From Agrobacterium cucumeris (lineage in GTDB: Bacteria; Pseudomonadota; Alphaproteobacteria; Rhizobiales; Rhizobiaceae), in assembly GCF_030036535.1 (NCBI RefSeq), contig NZ_CP080387.1, positions 2,918,501 to 2,982,500 of the forward strand: a DNA stretch of 64,000 nucleotides, in the 5' to 3' direction. The translations under genes and the position numbers were made by a program. Numbering within the stretch: the first letter of the stretch is position 1; the number at the start of each line of letters is the position of its first letter. Shown here piece by piece: positions 18,186 through 26,834 of this stretch. The notes below the pieces were generated by a model. It saw nothing but the letters and a program-made list of their open reading frames with translations, was not told where the DNA came from and did no database searches.

Positions 18186-19169
18186 TCAGCTCCGATAGCG
18201 GCGATAGTGGCTGGGAGGAAGGTGATTGTGCTGTTGCCACACGCGCCGCAAATGCCGGGCAGAGGCAAACCCCGCCCGTTCGGCAATGGACTCCATATCG
18301 AGGCGGCTATTGGCGAGAATGTCACGGGCCAAATTGACCCGCATCAGATTGACATAATCGATGACGCTGATGCCGGTATGTTCGCGAAACAGGCGTGACA
18401 GATGCCTTTCGCTGAGGGCTGCAATATCGGCCAGGCTTTCCAGTGACCAGTCCTGCGCTGGCTCTGCCATCACCCGGTCCTGCACGCGGTGAATGGCGGG
18501 GTGCATGTGGTTACGGCCTGTCAGCCAGGGCGAAATTTGCGGATCGCTGCCGTTGCGCCTCAGATAGACAACCATGGTTTTTGCAATACGCGCCGCAACG
18601 GCCGGGGATGTCAGCCGGGAAACCACATGCAGCATGAGATCGATGCCGGTGGAGATGCCCGCGCTTGAAAAGCGGTTTCCGTCCTCGACGAACAGTCGGT
18701 TTTCGGCCACCTGGGACAATGGCGCGATGCGTCGCAGCGCCTCGATGCAATCGGCATGGGTGGTGCAGCTTCGTCCATCGAAAAGTCCGGCCTCTCCCGC
18801 CAGCAATGCGCCGGAGCAGATGGAAATGACGGTGGTGTCGATACGTGCGACGCGGCCCAGCCATGCCGTCAATGCCTGACGCTCCCGCCGCGTTTCCGGC
18901 TCGCACTCGGAACGTGAAGTGCTGCCGGAGATCAAGAGAAACGCATTTTCCGGAAGCGCCGCGGGCAGGGCCGCCAGCCCGCAAAGGTCAAGGCCGATCG
19001 AGGATTGTTGCCTGTCCCTTGACGCAATGTAGCGGCAGTCGAAAAAAATGTCGCTTTGCTCGTCATTGGCATAACGGATGACCTGCAGGGGGCCGGCAAT
19101 ATCGAGCAACAGCGCGTGCGGCGGCACAAGCGTATAAAACGGAATGATGCGTGTGCCGCCTTTATCCAT
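18186..19169 (-). CDS. GlxA-type AraC-family regulator (DJ-1/PfpI domain + HTH)
   Basis: 327 aa. Residues about 8-180 form a DJ-1/PfpI-like domain ('ISICSGALLAGEAGLFDGRSCTTH' holds the nucleophile-elbow Cys position). Residues about 225-325 are two AraC HTH motifs ('LADIAALSERHLSRLFREH', 'ESIAERAGFASARHLRRVW'). The start ATG (19169) overlaps the stop of the upstream hydrolase gene as TGATG, so expression is translationally coupled. GlxA-type regulators sense a metabolite through the DJ-1 domain; co-translation with an isochorismatase-like hydrolase suggests the regulator senses its substrate or product. Confidence 0.88.
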   Translation of the reverse strand: MDKGGTRIIPFYTLVPPHALLLDIAGPLQVIRYANDEQSDIFFDCRYIASRDRQQSSIGLDLCGLAALPAALPENAFLLISGSTSRSECEPETRRERQALTAWLGRVARIDTTVISICSGALLAGEAGLFDGRSCTTHADCIEALRRIAPLSQVAENRLFVEDGNRFSSAGISTGIDLMLHVVSRLTSPAVAARIAKTMVVYLRRNGSDPQISPWLTGRNHMHPAIHRVQDRVMAEPAQDWSLESLADIAALSERHLSRLFREHTGISVIDYVNLMRVNLARDILANSRLDMESIAERAGFASARHLRRVWQQHNHLPPSHYRRYRS

Positions 19170-19729
19170 CAAGCTGCTTCTTTCAAGGTTGCAAGCGCGT
19201 CGTTCACAGTGGCGATGCGCGCGAAGCGCCCCGCCAGCACCAGTTCGGTCCGTTTGCGGATATCGTCGGCGCTGAACACCGTGCCGGAGGCATGTGTCAT
19301 CGGAAAGGTCAGCGTCGCCTCGGTGACGTAATCGACGCTGTAGCCGAGATCGGAAGCGTGCCGGGTGGTCGTTTCGCAGCATTGTTCGGTGCGGATGCCT
19401 GAGACGATCAGCCGGTTGATACCTTTCTGCGTCAGCCAGATTTCAAGGCCGGTGCCGGCAAAAGCCGAATGACGGTTCTTGTGGAAGGTCACGTCCGGGA
19501 CGATCCTTACACCCTCCAGCGCGCGGACATAGCCGCTGTCTTTCGAGAAGGCCTTGTCGCCATCGACATGGAAGATTTGAACAACGGGAATTCCCGCGGC
19601 CTTGGCGCCGTCGATCAATGCCTGCTGTTTCTCCAGATAGGCGGTGAGCCCGCTTTCCTCGAAATAAGGGGTGTGCCGAAACGATTCCTGAACGTCGATG
19701 ACGAGCAGTGCGGTGTGAGAAGAGGACAT
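19169..19729 (-). CDS. Isochorismatase-family cysteine hydrolase
   Basis: 186 aa from the ATG at 19729, which has GGAG 9 bases upstream; the earlier ATG at 19744 lacks one. The catalytic triad is visible: Asp in ALLVIDVQESF, Lys in 'TFHKNRHSAF', Cys in 'GIRTEQCCETT'. Members hydrolyse isochorismate, nicotinamide or other small amides. The cis-peptide and tail regions do not distinguish between these here. It is coupled to the GlxA-type regulator through a TGATG overlap. Divergent from the Gfo/Idh gene at 19913. Confidence 0.88.
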   Translation of the reverse strand: MSSSHTALLVIDVQESFRHTPYFEESGLTAYLEKQQALIDGAKAAGIPVVQIFHVDGDKAFSKDSGYVRALEGVRIVPDVTFHKNRHSAFAGTGLEIWLTQKGINRLIVSGIRTEQCCETTTRHASDLGYSVDYVTEATLTFPMTHASGTVFSADDIRKRTELVLAGRFARIATVNDALATLKEAA

Positions 19730-19912
19730 TTTATGTTTCTCCATTGGGGGTACTGATAGCATAATTCACCTTTATAAGTATCGATAAAAGCAACCAGGCC
19801 GACAAAGGCAGGACATATCCAGCCATACTTTATACTGACCGGATTTTGCCGGCTTGCCACACGGTGCCGGGATGGTAAGTTTCCGAAGAAATGGCAGAGT
19901 GGGAGAACGGGA

Positions 19913-20896
19913 ATGCTGCGCTTCGGAATAATCTCAACGGCGAAGATCGCTCAGGATCACGTCATTCCGGCAATACAGGATGCGCAAAACTGTGTGGTCA
20001 GCGCCATCGCCAGCCGCGATCACGCCAAAGCGCGTGCAGTGGCCGAGCGTTTTTCCGTGCCCAACGCCTTCGGTTCTTATGAGGAGATGCTGGCATCGGA
20101 TGTGATCGATGCGGTCTATATCCCGCTTCCCACCTCCCAGCATGTGGAATGGACCATCAAGGCGGCCGATGCCGGCAAGCATGTTCTGTGCGAAAAGCCG
20201 ATTGCGCTGAAAGCGGAAGAGATCGATACGCTTATCGCCGCACGCGACCGCAACGGCGTTATTGTGTCCGAGGCCTTCATGGTCACCTATGCGCCGGTCT
20301 GGGCCAAGGTGAAGGAGTTGCTGGCATCGGGCGCCATCGGCACGCTGAAACATGTGCAGGGCGCTTTCAGCTATTTCAATCGCGATCCCGGCAACATGCG
20401 CAATATTCCCGAACTGGGCGGCGGCGCCCTGCCGGATATCGGCGTCTACCCGACCATCGTGACCCGTTTTGCCACCGGCGCGGAGCCGAAGCGGGTGCAG
20501 GCCACAGTTGAGCGCGACAGGGAATTCGGTACAGATATCTATTCCAGCGTCAGGGCTGATTTCGGCGATTTCGAACTGAGCTTTTATCTGTCGACCCAGC
20601 TTGCGGCCCGTCAGCTCATGGTCTTCCACGGCACGGATGGTTACATCGAGGTCAAATCCCCTTTCAACGCCAATCGCTGGGGTGCGGAAGAGATCGAGCT
20701 GACCAATCAGGCCCATAGCCAGTCGCAAATCTTCCGGTTTCAGGATAGCCGTCAATACAAGCTGGAGGCGGAGGCTTTTGCCCGGGCGGCAAAGGGCGAG
20801 GGCGAAGTCGTCACGCTGGAAAGCTCGCGGAAGAACCAGCTTTTTATCGACGCCATCTATCGGGCAGCTGAAAAGGACGGTTGGGAAACGGTTTAA
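19913..20896 (+). CDS. Gfo/Idh/MocA-family oxidoreductase
   Basis: 327 aa. N-terminal Rossmann fold ('[12 protein letters not shown]'), the family signature '[12 protein letters not shown]' with the catalytic Lys near residue 94, and a C-terminal alpha/beta dimerisation domain ('[18 protein letters not shown]'). Such enzymes oxidise or reduce sugars, inositols or diols with NAD(P). No sugar transporter is adjacent, so the substrate is open. It ends in a 3-base overlap with the convergent GtrA-like gene. Confidence 0.88.
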   Translation: MLRFGIISTAKIAQDHVIPAIQDAQNCVVSAIASRDHAKARAVAERFSVPNAFGSYEEMLASDVIDAVYIPLPTSQHVEWTIKAADAGKHVLCEKPIALKAEEIDTLIAARDRNGVIVSEAFMVTYAPVWAKVKELLASGAIGTLKHVQGAFSYFNRDPGNMRNIPELGGGALPDIGVYPTIVTRFATGAEPKRVQATVERDREFGTDIYSSVRADFGDFELSFYLSTQLAARQLMVFHGTDGYIEVKSPFNANRWGAEEIELTNQAHSQSQIFRFQDSRQYKLEAEAFARAAKGEGEVVTLESSRKNQLFIDAIYRAAEKDGWETV

Positions 20897-21264
20897 TCCC
20901 GGTCCAATTGTCGTTTTTGCAGCCGTCGGTAGCCGTAAAGCGCCAGCAGCAATGCCGCGAATGCTGAAAAGGCGAGCGGGATAAGCGGCTGGACCAGCGG
21001 GTTGCGCCACTGCAGCAACACAAACAGCCCGACACCGACGATGCGGGAGGTGAGCGTCACGGCATTCACGAGAAAAACGCTCAATGTGGCGGGTGCACGG
21101 CTGTTGGAGCGGTTCAGCCGCCAGCTCGTCGCAACGCCTGCCGCCGCACCGGGCAATCGGGCGGCCAGCGGATCGACACCGAGATAGAAAATGAGCAGGC
21201 AGGTGACTGTAAGGTCAGCGGCCAATCCGCAAATCTCGGTCAACGCGAAGTGCGGAAGTCTCAA
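20893..21264 (-). CDS. GtrA-like small membrane protein
   Basis: 123 aa with four hydrophobic segments and the GtrA pattern ('[17 protein letters not shown]', '[20 protein letters not shown]'). GtrA-like proteins are thought to flip prenyl-linked sugars or serve cell-surface polysaccharide synthesis. The only possible start is TTG (21264), just after an in-frame stop at 21277, and no strong ribosome site is seen, so coupling to the small gene upstream (12-base gap) is likely. Its stop overlaps the convergent Gfo/Idh stop. Confidence 0.75.
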   Translation of the reverse strand: MRLPHFALTEICGLAADLTVTCLLIFYLGVDPLAARLPGAAAGVATSWRLNRSNSRAPATLSVFLVNAVTLTSRIVGVGLFVLLQWRNPLVQPLIPLAFSAFAALLLALYGYRRLQKRQLDRD

Positions 21265-21276
21265 GGCCGTGAGCTT

Positions 21277-21519
21277 TTAAAGTGTCGGTTGCGTGGAGCG
21301 CGGGCGTTGCAGCACGAGAAGGCCGATGACGACACCGACGACGCCAAAATTATAACCGGCTAGCGCCAAAAGCAGCGACATCAACGGCACGGCCGTGGAA
21401 GAAAGCGCCATTGCTACACCATAAGCGCCGATAATCATCATGCAGATGAAAATGATGCTGAAGACAGAACGCAACGCAACTGCGGTTACGCCAAGCACTG
21501 TGGCGGTAAGAAAAATCAT
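21277..21519 (-). CDS. Small integral membrane protein
   Basis: 80 aa, almost entirely hydrophobic with about three membrane segments and a short basic tail ending RPRSTQPTL. GGAGG lies 8 bases before the ATG at 21519. It sits 12 bases upstream of the GtrA-like gene on the same strand and probably forms a unit with it. I do not recognise a family. Confidence 0.65.
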   Translation of the reverse strand: MIFLTATVLGVTAVALRSVFSIIFICMMIIGAYGVAMALSSTAVPLMSLLLALAGYNFGVVGVVIGLLVLQRPRSTQPTL

Positions 21520-21709
21520 GGATGCCGCCTCCTCTTTGGTTGCCGGGCCTAGGACAAGACCTAGCGTCTTCTTCCCTAACGAACCCTTGTTTTCTCCTCC
21601 GTTCCCTGTTTTCCTAACTCGTTAGTTGAGGATATGGTTTCATCGCCGTTAAAATCGGGCTGGCGAGCACCGGCATTTCCGAATCGACGGGTTTTGGTTA
21701 CAAACGGTC

Positions 21710-23308
21710 ATGAGCGATATCTTCTCCCACGCCGCATTGAGCAATCTCGCCGAGTTCTCGGTGTCCGAACTGTCGGGTTCCATCAAGCGCACGGTGGAGA
21801 CGGCTTTCGAGCAGGTGCGGGTGCGCGGCGAGATTTCCGGCTATCGCGGCCCGCATTCTTCCGGTCACGCTTATTTCTCGCTGAAGGATGATCGCGCCCG
21901 CATCGATGCGGTGATCTGGAAGGGCACGTTTTCACGGCTGAAGTTCCGCCCGGAAGAGGGCATGGAAGTCATCGCGACGGGCAAGGTCACCACCTTTCCC
22001 GGCTCCTCGAAATACCAGATCGTCATTGAAAGCCTCGAGCCGGCCGGTGCCGGCGCACTGATGGCGCTTTTGGAAGACCGCCGCCGGCGTCTGGCGGCGG
22101 AAGGGCTGTTCGATGCGGCCGGAAAGCGCCGCCTGCCGTTCATGCCGCATGTCATCGGCGTCGTTACTTCACCCACCGGCGCTGTCATTCGCGATATTCT
22201 TCACCGCATTTCGGATCGTTTTCCCGTCCATGTCGTCGTCTGGCCGGTCAAGGTGCAGGGCGAAGGCTCGGGCGAGGAAGTGGCGAACGCCATTCGCGGT
22301 TTCAACGCGCTTCGGCCTGGTGGTGAGATCGCCCGCCCGGATGTGCTGATTGTTGCCCGTGGTGGCGGCAGTCTGGAGGACCTCTGGAGCTTCAACGACG
22401 AAATCGTCGTGCGCGCTGCGGCTGAAAGTGAAATTCCGCTGATTTCCGCCGTCGGACACGAGACGGATACAACATTGATCGATTATGCCGCCGATGTGCG
22501 CGCACCGACGCCCACGGGAGCGGCGGAGATGGCCGTGCCGGTGCGCGCGGAACTGGAAGCGCAGCTTTCCGGCATTGCTGCCCGCCTTTCCGGCTCGGTG
22601 TCGCGGCAGATGGACAATCGCCGCCAGGGTTTGCGGGCGCTGGTGCGGGCGCTGCCGTCGCTCGACCAGCTTCTGGCCCTGCCGCGCCGCCGTTTTGACG
22701 AGGCCGCAAGCGGTCTCGGTCGTGGGCTTGAAATGACCACGCTGAACAAGCGCCGCGCCTTTGAGCGCTCCGCTTCGGGGCTTCGGCCGGAAACTCTTCT
22801 GAACGGTCTCAAACACCACAGGCAGAGGATCACCGAGCGTATGCACCGGGCCGAGACCCTGGTGGAACGCCGGCTCTTGCAGGGCAAAGGCCGCGTCGAT
22901 GCCTTCGATTCCGCGCTGCGTTCGCTACCAGCCCGCCTGCTTGGCCAGCTGGAGCGGCAGAAGGAACGCGTCGTCACCGCCGCGCGCCGGGCCGATACCG
23001 CCGTCCTGCATCGCATGGCGCAGAACCGCTCGGGTCTTGCCGCCCACAATCGCATCCTGCAATCGCTCTCTTATAAGAACGTGCTGAACCGCGGTTATGC
23101 CGTGATCCGTGATGAAGAGAACCGGCCGCTGACCCGTGCCGCGGCCATTGCCTCCGGCGCTGTCGTGTCTATGGAATTTGCCGACGGTCGCGTCTCCGCC
23201 ATCACAACGGGAGAGGGAACGCCGTCCCCGGATGCCGCCGCCGCACAAAAAAAGAAGCCGGCGAAACCGGCTTCTTCAGACCCTGGCAATCAAGGTAGTC
23301 TGTTTTGA
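21710..23308 (+). CDS. xseA: Exodeoxyribonuclease VII large subunit
   Basis: 532 aa. N-terminal OB-fold (about 15-110, '[21 protein letters not shown]'), catalytic domain (about 130-320, '[16 protein letters not shown]', '[25 protein letters not shown]'), then long coiled coil and a beta C terminus ('[18 protein letters not shown]'). It degrades single-stranded DNA with several XseB small subunits; xseB is not in the window. The tail is longer than in E. coli (about 456 aa). Bases encoding the last residues also form a terminator hairpin for the convergent minus-strand gene. Confidence 0.95.
   Translation: MSDIFSHAALSNLAEFSVSELSGSIKRTVETAFEQVRVRGEISGYRGPHSSGHAYFSLKDDRARIDAVIWKGTFSRLKFRPEEGMEVIATGKVTTFPGSSKYQIVIESLEPAGAGALMALLEDRRRRLAAEGLFDAAGKRRLPFMPHVIGVVTSPTGAVIRDILHRISDRFPVHVVVWPVKVQGEGSGEEVANAIRGFNALRPGGEIARPDVLIVARGGGSLEDLWSFNDEIVVRAAAESEIPLISAVGHETDTTLIDYAADVRAPTPTGAAEMAVPVRAELEAQLSGIAARLSGSVSRQMDNRRQGLRALVRALPSLDQLLALPRRRFDEAASGLGRGLEMTTLNKRRAFERSASGLRPETLLNGLKHHRQRITERMHRAETLVERRLLQGKGRVDAFDSALRSLPARLLGQLERQKERVVTAARRADTAVLHRMAQNRSGLAAHNRILQSLSYKNVLNRGYAVIRDEENRPLTRAAAIASGAVVSMEFADGRVSAITTGEGTPSPDAAAAQKKKPAKPASSDPGNQGSLF
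23247..23277 (-). terminator. Terminator of the enolase-superfamily gene, embedded in xseA coding sequence
   Basis: AAGAAGCCGG / CCGGCTTCTT is a perfect 10-bp stem with a 5-base loop. Read on the minus strand it is followed by TTTTTTTGTG, a canonical intrinsic terminator 32 bases past the stop of the convergent gene. On the plus strand the same bases encode the Lys/Pro/Ala-rich end of XseA. Confidence 0.85.
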
Positions 23309-24511
23309 TCAGATCGACGCCGCATCCGAAAAACGGCGGCTGACGGTGAAGGTCTTTTCGATATCCGGATGCAACTCCATGCCAAGGCCGGCACCCGGCG
23401 GCACGGTGATCATGCCGTTTTTCACTTCGGGTAAAGCGGTCACGAGATCGCGATACCAGGTCTTGTAGAAGGCGCGCACGCTTTCCTGCACCAGCGCGTT
23501 CGGCGCATTGAGCGACAGATGCGTGGAGGCGCAAAGCACCACCGGCCCGGTGCAATCATGCGGCGCGACCGGCAGATGCCAGGCTTCCGCCATGGAGGCG
23601 ATCTTGCGTGCTTCCGAAAGCCCGCCGCACCAGCTGATGTCAAGCATCACCACGCCGGCAGCACCGGTTTCCAAGAGATCGCGGAAAGCCCAGCGGGAAC
23701 CCAGCGTTTCCGATGCGGAAATCGGCGCGGGCGACACGGCGGCATACCGCGTCAGGCTGGAAAGGCTGTCCATCTTGATCGGGTCTTCGTGCCAGAAGGT
23801 CTGATAGGGGGTAAGCGCCTTGGCGATCTGCATGGCAGGTAGAAGCTGCCACATGGAGTGGAACTCCACCATGATATCCATCTTGTCGCCCACCGCCTTG
23901 CGGATTTTTTCAAACGGCTCGAGCGCGCTTTTCAGGTCCGGCATCGAGATATATTGCCCGCGCGTCTTTTCCGCTGCCGCATCGAAAGGCCAGATCTTCA
24001 TGGCCGTAATGCCGTCTTCCAGCAGCGAATGGGCAAGCTCGTCCGCCCGGTGCAGGAAGCCGTTCAGATCGTCATAATCCCTGCCGTCGGCCATGCCGTA
24101 ATTCGCCGTCTGCTGGCCGGTCGCCTTCTTGATATATTCCGTACCTGCGCAGGTATTGTAGGTCCGGATTTCCTTGCGGCTAAAACCGCCGAGAAGCTGG
24201 GCGATGGGCTGGTTGGTGGCCTTGCCGAAAATATCCCATAGCGCGATATCGAAGGCGGAATTGCCCCGCACTTCCGCACCGGATGAGCGGAAGCCGAGAT
24301 AACCGACAAGATCCTGAGCTAGAAGATCGATCTGCAGCGGATCGCGACCGATCACGCGCGGGGCGATATATTCGTGCACGTAGGTTTCCACCGTCTCGGC
24401 GCCGAAGAAGGTTTCGCCGAGCCCGGTAATGCCCTCATCCGTGTGGACCAGAACCCAGAGCAGGTTTGCCCGTTCCGCCACGCGGACGGTCTCGATTTTC
24501 GTAATTTTCAT
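23309..24511 (-). CDS. Mandelate racemase/muconate lactonizing enzyme family dehydratase
   Basis: 400 aa, enolase superfamily. N-terminal capping domain, then the barrel with metal-ligand strands 'MVEFHSMW', 'TFWHEDPIKM' and 'SASETLGS', and a base His in 'VAPHDCTGPV'. The F-H after the first ligand plus this later His is the arrangement of galactonate-dehydratase-like acid-sugar dehydratases rather than of racemases; the actual sugar acid is unknown. GGAGGAGA precedes the ATG. It is co-directional with a GntR/FCD regulator 54 bases upstream, fitting a sugar-acid-inducible operon. Confidence 0.85.
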   Translation of the reverse strand: MKITKIETVRVAERANLLWVLVHTDEGITGLGETFFGAETVETYVHEYIAPRVIGRDPLQIDLLAQDLVGYLGFRSSGAEVRGNSAFDIALWDIFGKATNQPIAQLLGGFSRKEIRTYNTCAGTEYIKKATGQQTANYGMADGRDYDDLNGFLHRADELAHSLLEDGITAMKIWPFDAAAEKTRGQYISMPDLKSALEPFEKIRKAVGDKMDIMVEFHSMWQLLPAMQIAKALTPYQTFWHEDPIKMDSLSSLTRYAAVSPAPISASETLGSRWAFRDLLETGAAGVVMLDISWCGGLSEARKIASMAEAWHLPVAPHDCTGPVVLCASTHLSLNAPNALVQESVRAFYKTWYRDLVTALPEVKNGMITVPPGAGLGMELHPDIEKTFTVSRRFSDAASI

Positions 24512-24565
24512 GAGTCTCTCTCCTCCAGAGGAAGGCAGTTTGCCATCTGGGACTGTGTTGAAAAA

Positions 24566-25273
24566 TCAGGCGATACCTGCAGCGAGAAGCGCGTGCACGC
24601 TTTCATCGAAATGCCGCGCCATCAGCGTTGACGCCATTTGTGGATCGCCTGCGGCAATGGCCTGTCCGATCTCAATGTGAAGCGAGACCGTGGTGTGGCG
24701 CTGCGCGTCGGATGTGCGGCTTTTCCAGCCGATCGGCCATGTCTGGCGTGTCACATTTTGAAAAGCGCCAAGGATGAGTTCGAAAACCGGGTTCTTCGAC
24801 GATTTGGCAATGGCGAGATGGAAAGCGAGATCGTGCTCCATGACTTTGTCATTGTCGCCGAAGTCCCGTTCCATATCGTTGGCATGGTTGAGAATGGTGA
24901 GCGCTTCCGCATCCGTGCGCCTCAGCGCCGCCAGCGTCACGGTTCTGACTTCGATGGTGCGGCGCACGTCGTAAATCTGCTGGATGTTGATCTGCTCGGT
25001 GTGAATGCCATGCTCGAACATCAGCGACATCGCACCATGATCGAGCGTCGCCACGGTGGCGCGTTTACCGGCGCTGACATCGATCAGCCGCATGGCTGAC
25101 AGAGACCGGAAAGCTTCGCGAACGACGGTGCGAGAAACGCCGAGTTGCTGGGAAAGCGAAAGCTCGCTTGGCAGCTTTGCCCCGGGGGCAAGCTCGTTTT
25201 CGCGGATATGGCGCGTGATCGCGCCGATCGTGCTGCTGACGAGACCGGTTTCATGGGAAATGGCGTTATACAT
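24566..25273 (-). CDS. GntR-family regulator, FadR/FCD subfamily
   Basis: 235 aa. Residues about 10-75 are the GntR winged HTH ('KLPSELSLSQQLGVSRTVVREAFRSL'). Residues about 90-225 are the all-helical FCD effector domain with metal-site residues ('DVRRTIEVRTVTLAAL', 'DLAFHLAIAKSS', 'HIEIGQAIAAGD'). GGAGG lies 5 bases before the ATG. A perfect 17-bp palindrome lies 9 bases upstream of the start, so it likely represses itself and the downstream dehydratase gene until a sugar acid binds. Confidence 0.92.
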   Translation of the reverse strand: MYNAISHETGLVSSTIGAITRHIRENELAPGAKLPSELSLSQQLGVSRTVVREAFRSLSAMRLIDVSAGKRATVATLDHGAMSLMFEHGIHTEQINIQQIYDVRRTIEVRTVTLAALRRTDAEALTILNHANDMERDFGDNDKVMEHDLAFHLAIAKSSKNPVFELILGAFQNVTRQTWPIGWKSRTSDAQRHTTVSLHIEIGQAIAAGDPQMASTLMARHFDESVHALLAAGIA

Positions 25274-25282
25274 TTTTCCTCC

Positions 25283-25299
25283 AACCTGTAGTACAGGTT
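25283..25299. promoter_or_regulatory. GntR operator palindrome
   Basis: AACCTGTA-G-TACAGGTT is a perfect palindrome immediately upstream of the GntR gene's ribosome site. It contains the TGTnnnACA core usual for FadR-subfamily operators. Confidence 0.82.
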
Positions 25300-25382
25300 T
25301 ATGGAGAATTGCTTACAGGACTTTTTTCGCCAAAACAAGCGCCGATCGCTGGTTTGATTGGATGTTTGTCTGATCCTTGAAT

Positions 25383-25883
25383 CTACTGCTCGAAACCCTG
25401 CAAAAAGCGCTTCAGCAACTCGTTCAGCGCCGCACGCTCCTCTTCGCTGAGATGAGCAACCAGACGATGCTGGTTTTCGACATGCGCGCCGACGGCATCC
25501 TCGACAATCGCAAGTCCACGCTCCGTCAGCGATATCAATACGCTGCGCCGGTCCTGCGGGTTGTGAATGCGCTCCACCAGCCCGGCCTTTTCCAGCTGGT
25601 CGATCCGGTTGGTCATGGTGCCGGAACTCACCATGGTCATGGCCAACAGATCGCCGGGGGAGAGGCGATAGGGCGGACCGGCCCGTCGCAATGTCGCCAG
25701 CACATCGAAAGCGGAGGAGGAGAGCCCGTGTTTCAGCAGTACCGCCTCAACCTCGCGGCCAAGATGTGTACTGAGCCGGTGCAGGCGCCCAAGCAGGCCC
25801 ATGGGGCCGACATCGAGATCCGGCCGCTCCTTGCGCCATTGCGCCAGAATATGATCGACGTGGTCCAGCGGTTCTTTGCTCAT
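25383..25883 (-). CDS. MarR-family transcriptional regulator
   Basis: 166 aa from the ATG at 25883. The winged HTH is around 65-125 ('LSPGDLLAMTMVSSGTMTNRIDQLEKAGLVERI' and 'DRRSVLISLTERG'), between dimerisation helices. Weak ribosome site. It is divergent from a DMT-family exporter, and an 18-bp perfect palindrome lies in the 81-base shared promoter, the standard layout for a MarR repressor controlling its own exporter. Confidence 0.9.
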   Translation of the reverse strand: MSKEPLDHVDHILAQWRKERPDLDVGPMGLLGRLHRLSTHLGREVEAVLLKHGLSSSAFDVLATLRRAGPPYRLSPGDLLAMTMVSSGTMTNRIDQLEKAGLVERIHNPQDRRSVLISLTERGLAIVEDAVGAHVENQHRLVAHLSEEERAALNELLKRFLQGFEQ

Positions 25884-25903
25884 CACCAAGGCATAACAAT
25901 TGA

Positions 25904-25921
25904 TATCTTGACGTCAAGATA
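25904..25921. promoter_or_regulatory. MarR operator palindrome
   Basis: TATCTTGAC-GTCAAGATA is a perfect 18-bp palindrome between the MarR gene and the DMT transporter gene. A second half-site TATCTTGATA occurs at 25941-25950, suggesting two binding positions. Confidence 0.82.
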
Positions 25922-25964
25922 AAATCGACTAAAGTGGATTTATCTTGATATAGAGATTCTTGAA

Positions 25965-26828
25965 ATGAAGAAAAATCCGACCTACGCCGCCGATGTGCTG
26001 TTGACCGCGCTTGCCCCTGCCATCTGGGGAACCACCTATTTCGTCACCACGGAATTTTTGCCGCAGGGCTACCCTCTGCATGTCGCCATGTTGCGTGCTT
26101 TGCCGGCGGGCATCCTGCTGCTGTTGCTCGTCCGGGAGCTGCCGCAAGGCATCTGGTGGCCGCGCAGTTTCATTCTTGGCGCGCTGAATTTTTCGTTCTT
26201 CTGGGCGATGCTTTTCGTCTCGGCTTATCGGCTGCCGGGTGGTGTGGCGGCCACGGTGGGTGCGGTGCAACCCCTCATCGTCATTGGCCTGTCCCGGCTG
26301 TTTCTGGCCGCGCCCGTCAGGCCGCTTGCCATCGCCGCCGGTCTGCTGGGCATTGCGGGCGTCGCACTTCTGGTGCTGACGCCCGGAGCGGCGCTGGATG
26401 GTATCGGTGTTGCCGCAGGCCTTGCCGGTGCCGTCTCCATGGCTTTCGGAACGGTGCTGACGCGCAAATGGCGACCGCCGGTCTCCAATCTCACCTTCAC
26501 CGCCTGGCAATTGACCGCGGGCGGCATTCTGCTCCTGCCGGTTGCCTTTGTTCTGGAACCGGCCCTGCCAACACCAACCGTCGCCAATATCCTCGGCATG
26601 GCATATCTCGGCCTCATCGGTGCGGCGCTGACCTATCTTCTGTGGTTTCGCGGGCTTGCCCGCATAGAGCCCTCGGCTGCGGCATCGCTCGGTTTTCTAA
26701 GCCCTGTCGTTGCAACTCTTCTAGGCTGGCTGGCGCTCGGCCAAAGCCTCACGCCAGCGCAGATCGCCGGGTTTGTTGCGGTGCTTTTCAGCATCTGGCT
26801 CAGTCAGCGCAGCCAGTTACCGAGGTAA
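25965..26828 (+). CDS. DMT-superfamily (EamA) transporter
   Basis: 287 aa with ten hydrophobic segments in two EamA repeats (about 8-140 and 150-285). Typical signatures are 'LAPAIWGTTYFVTTEFL' at the start and 'AALTYLLWFRGLARIEPS' then 'SPVVATLLGWLALGQSLT' near the end. Inner-membrane exporter of metabolites or drugs; substrate unknown. Divergent from a MarR gene with a palindromic operator in between, so substrate-induced expression is likely. Confidence 0.88.
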   Translation: MKKNPTYAADVLLTALAPAIWGTTYFVTTEFLPQGYPLHVAMLRALPAGILLLLLVRELPQGIWWPRSFILGALNFSFFWAMLFVSAYRLPGGVAATVGAVQPLIVIGLSRLFLAAPVRPLAIAAGLLGIAGVALLVLTPGAALDGIGVAAGLAGAVSMAFGTVLTRKWRPPVSNLTFTAWQLTAGGILLLPVAFVLEPALPTPTVANILGMAYLGLIGAALTYLLWFRGLARIEPSAAASLGFLSPVVATLLGWLALGQSLTPAQIAGFVAVLFSIWLSQRSQLPR

Positions 26829-26834
26829 GTGTCC

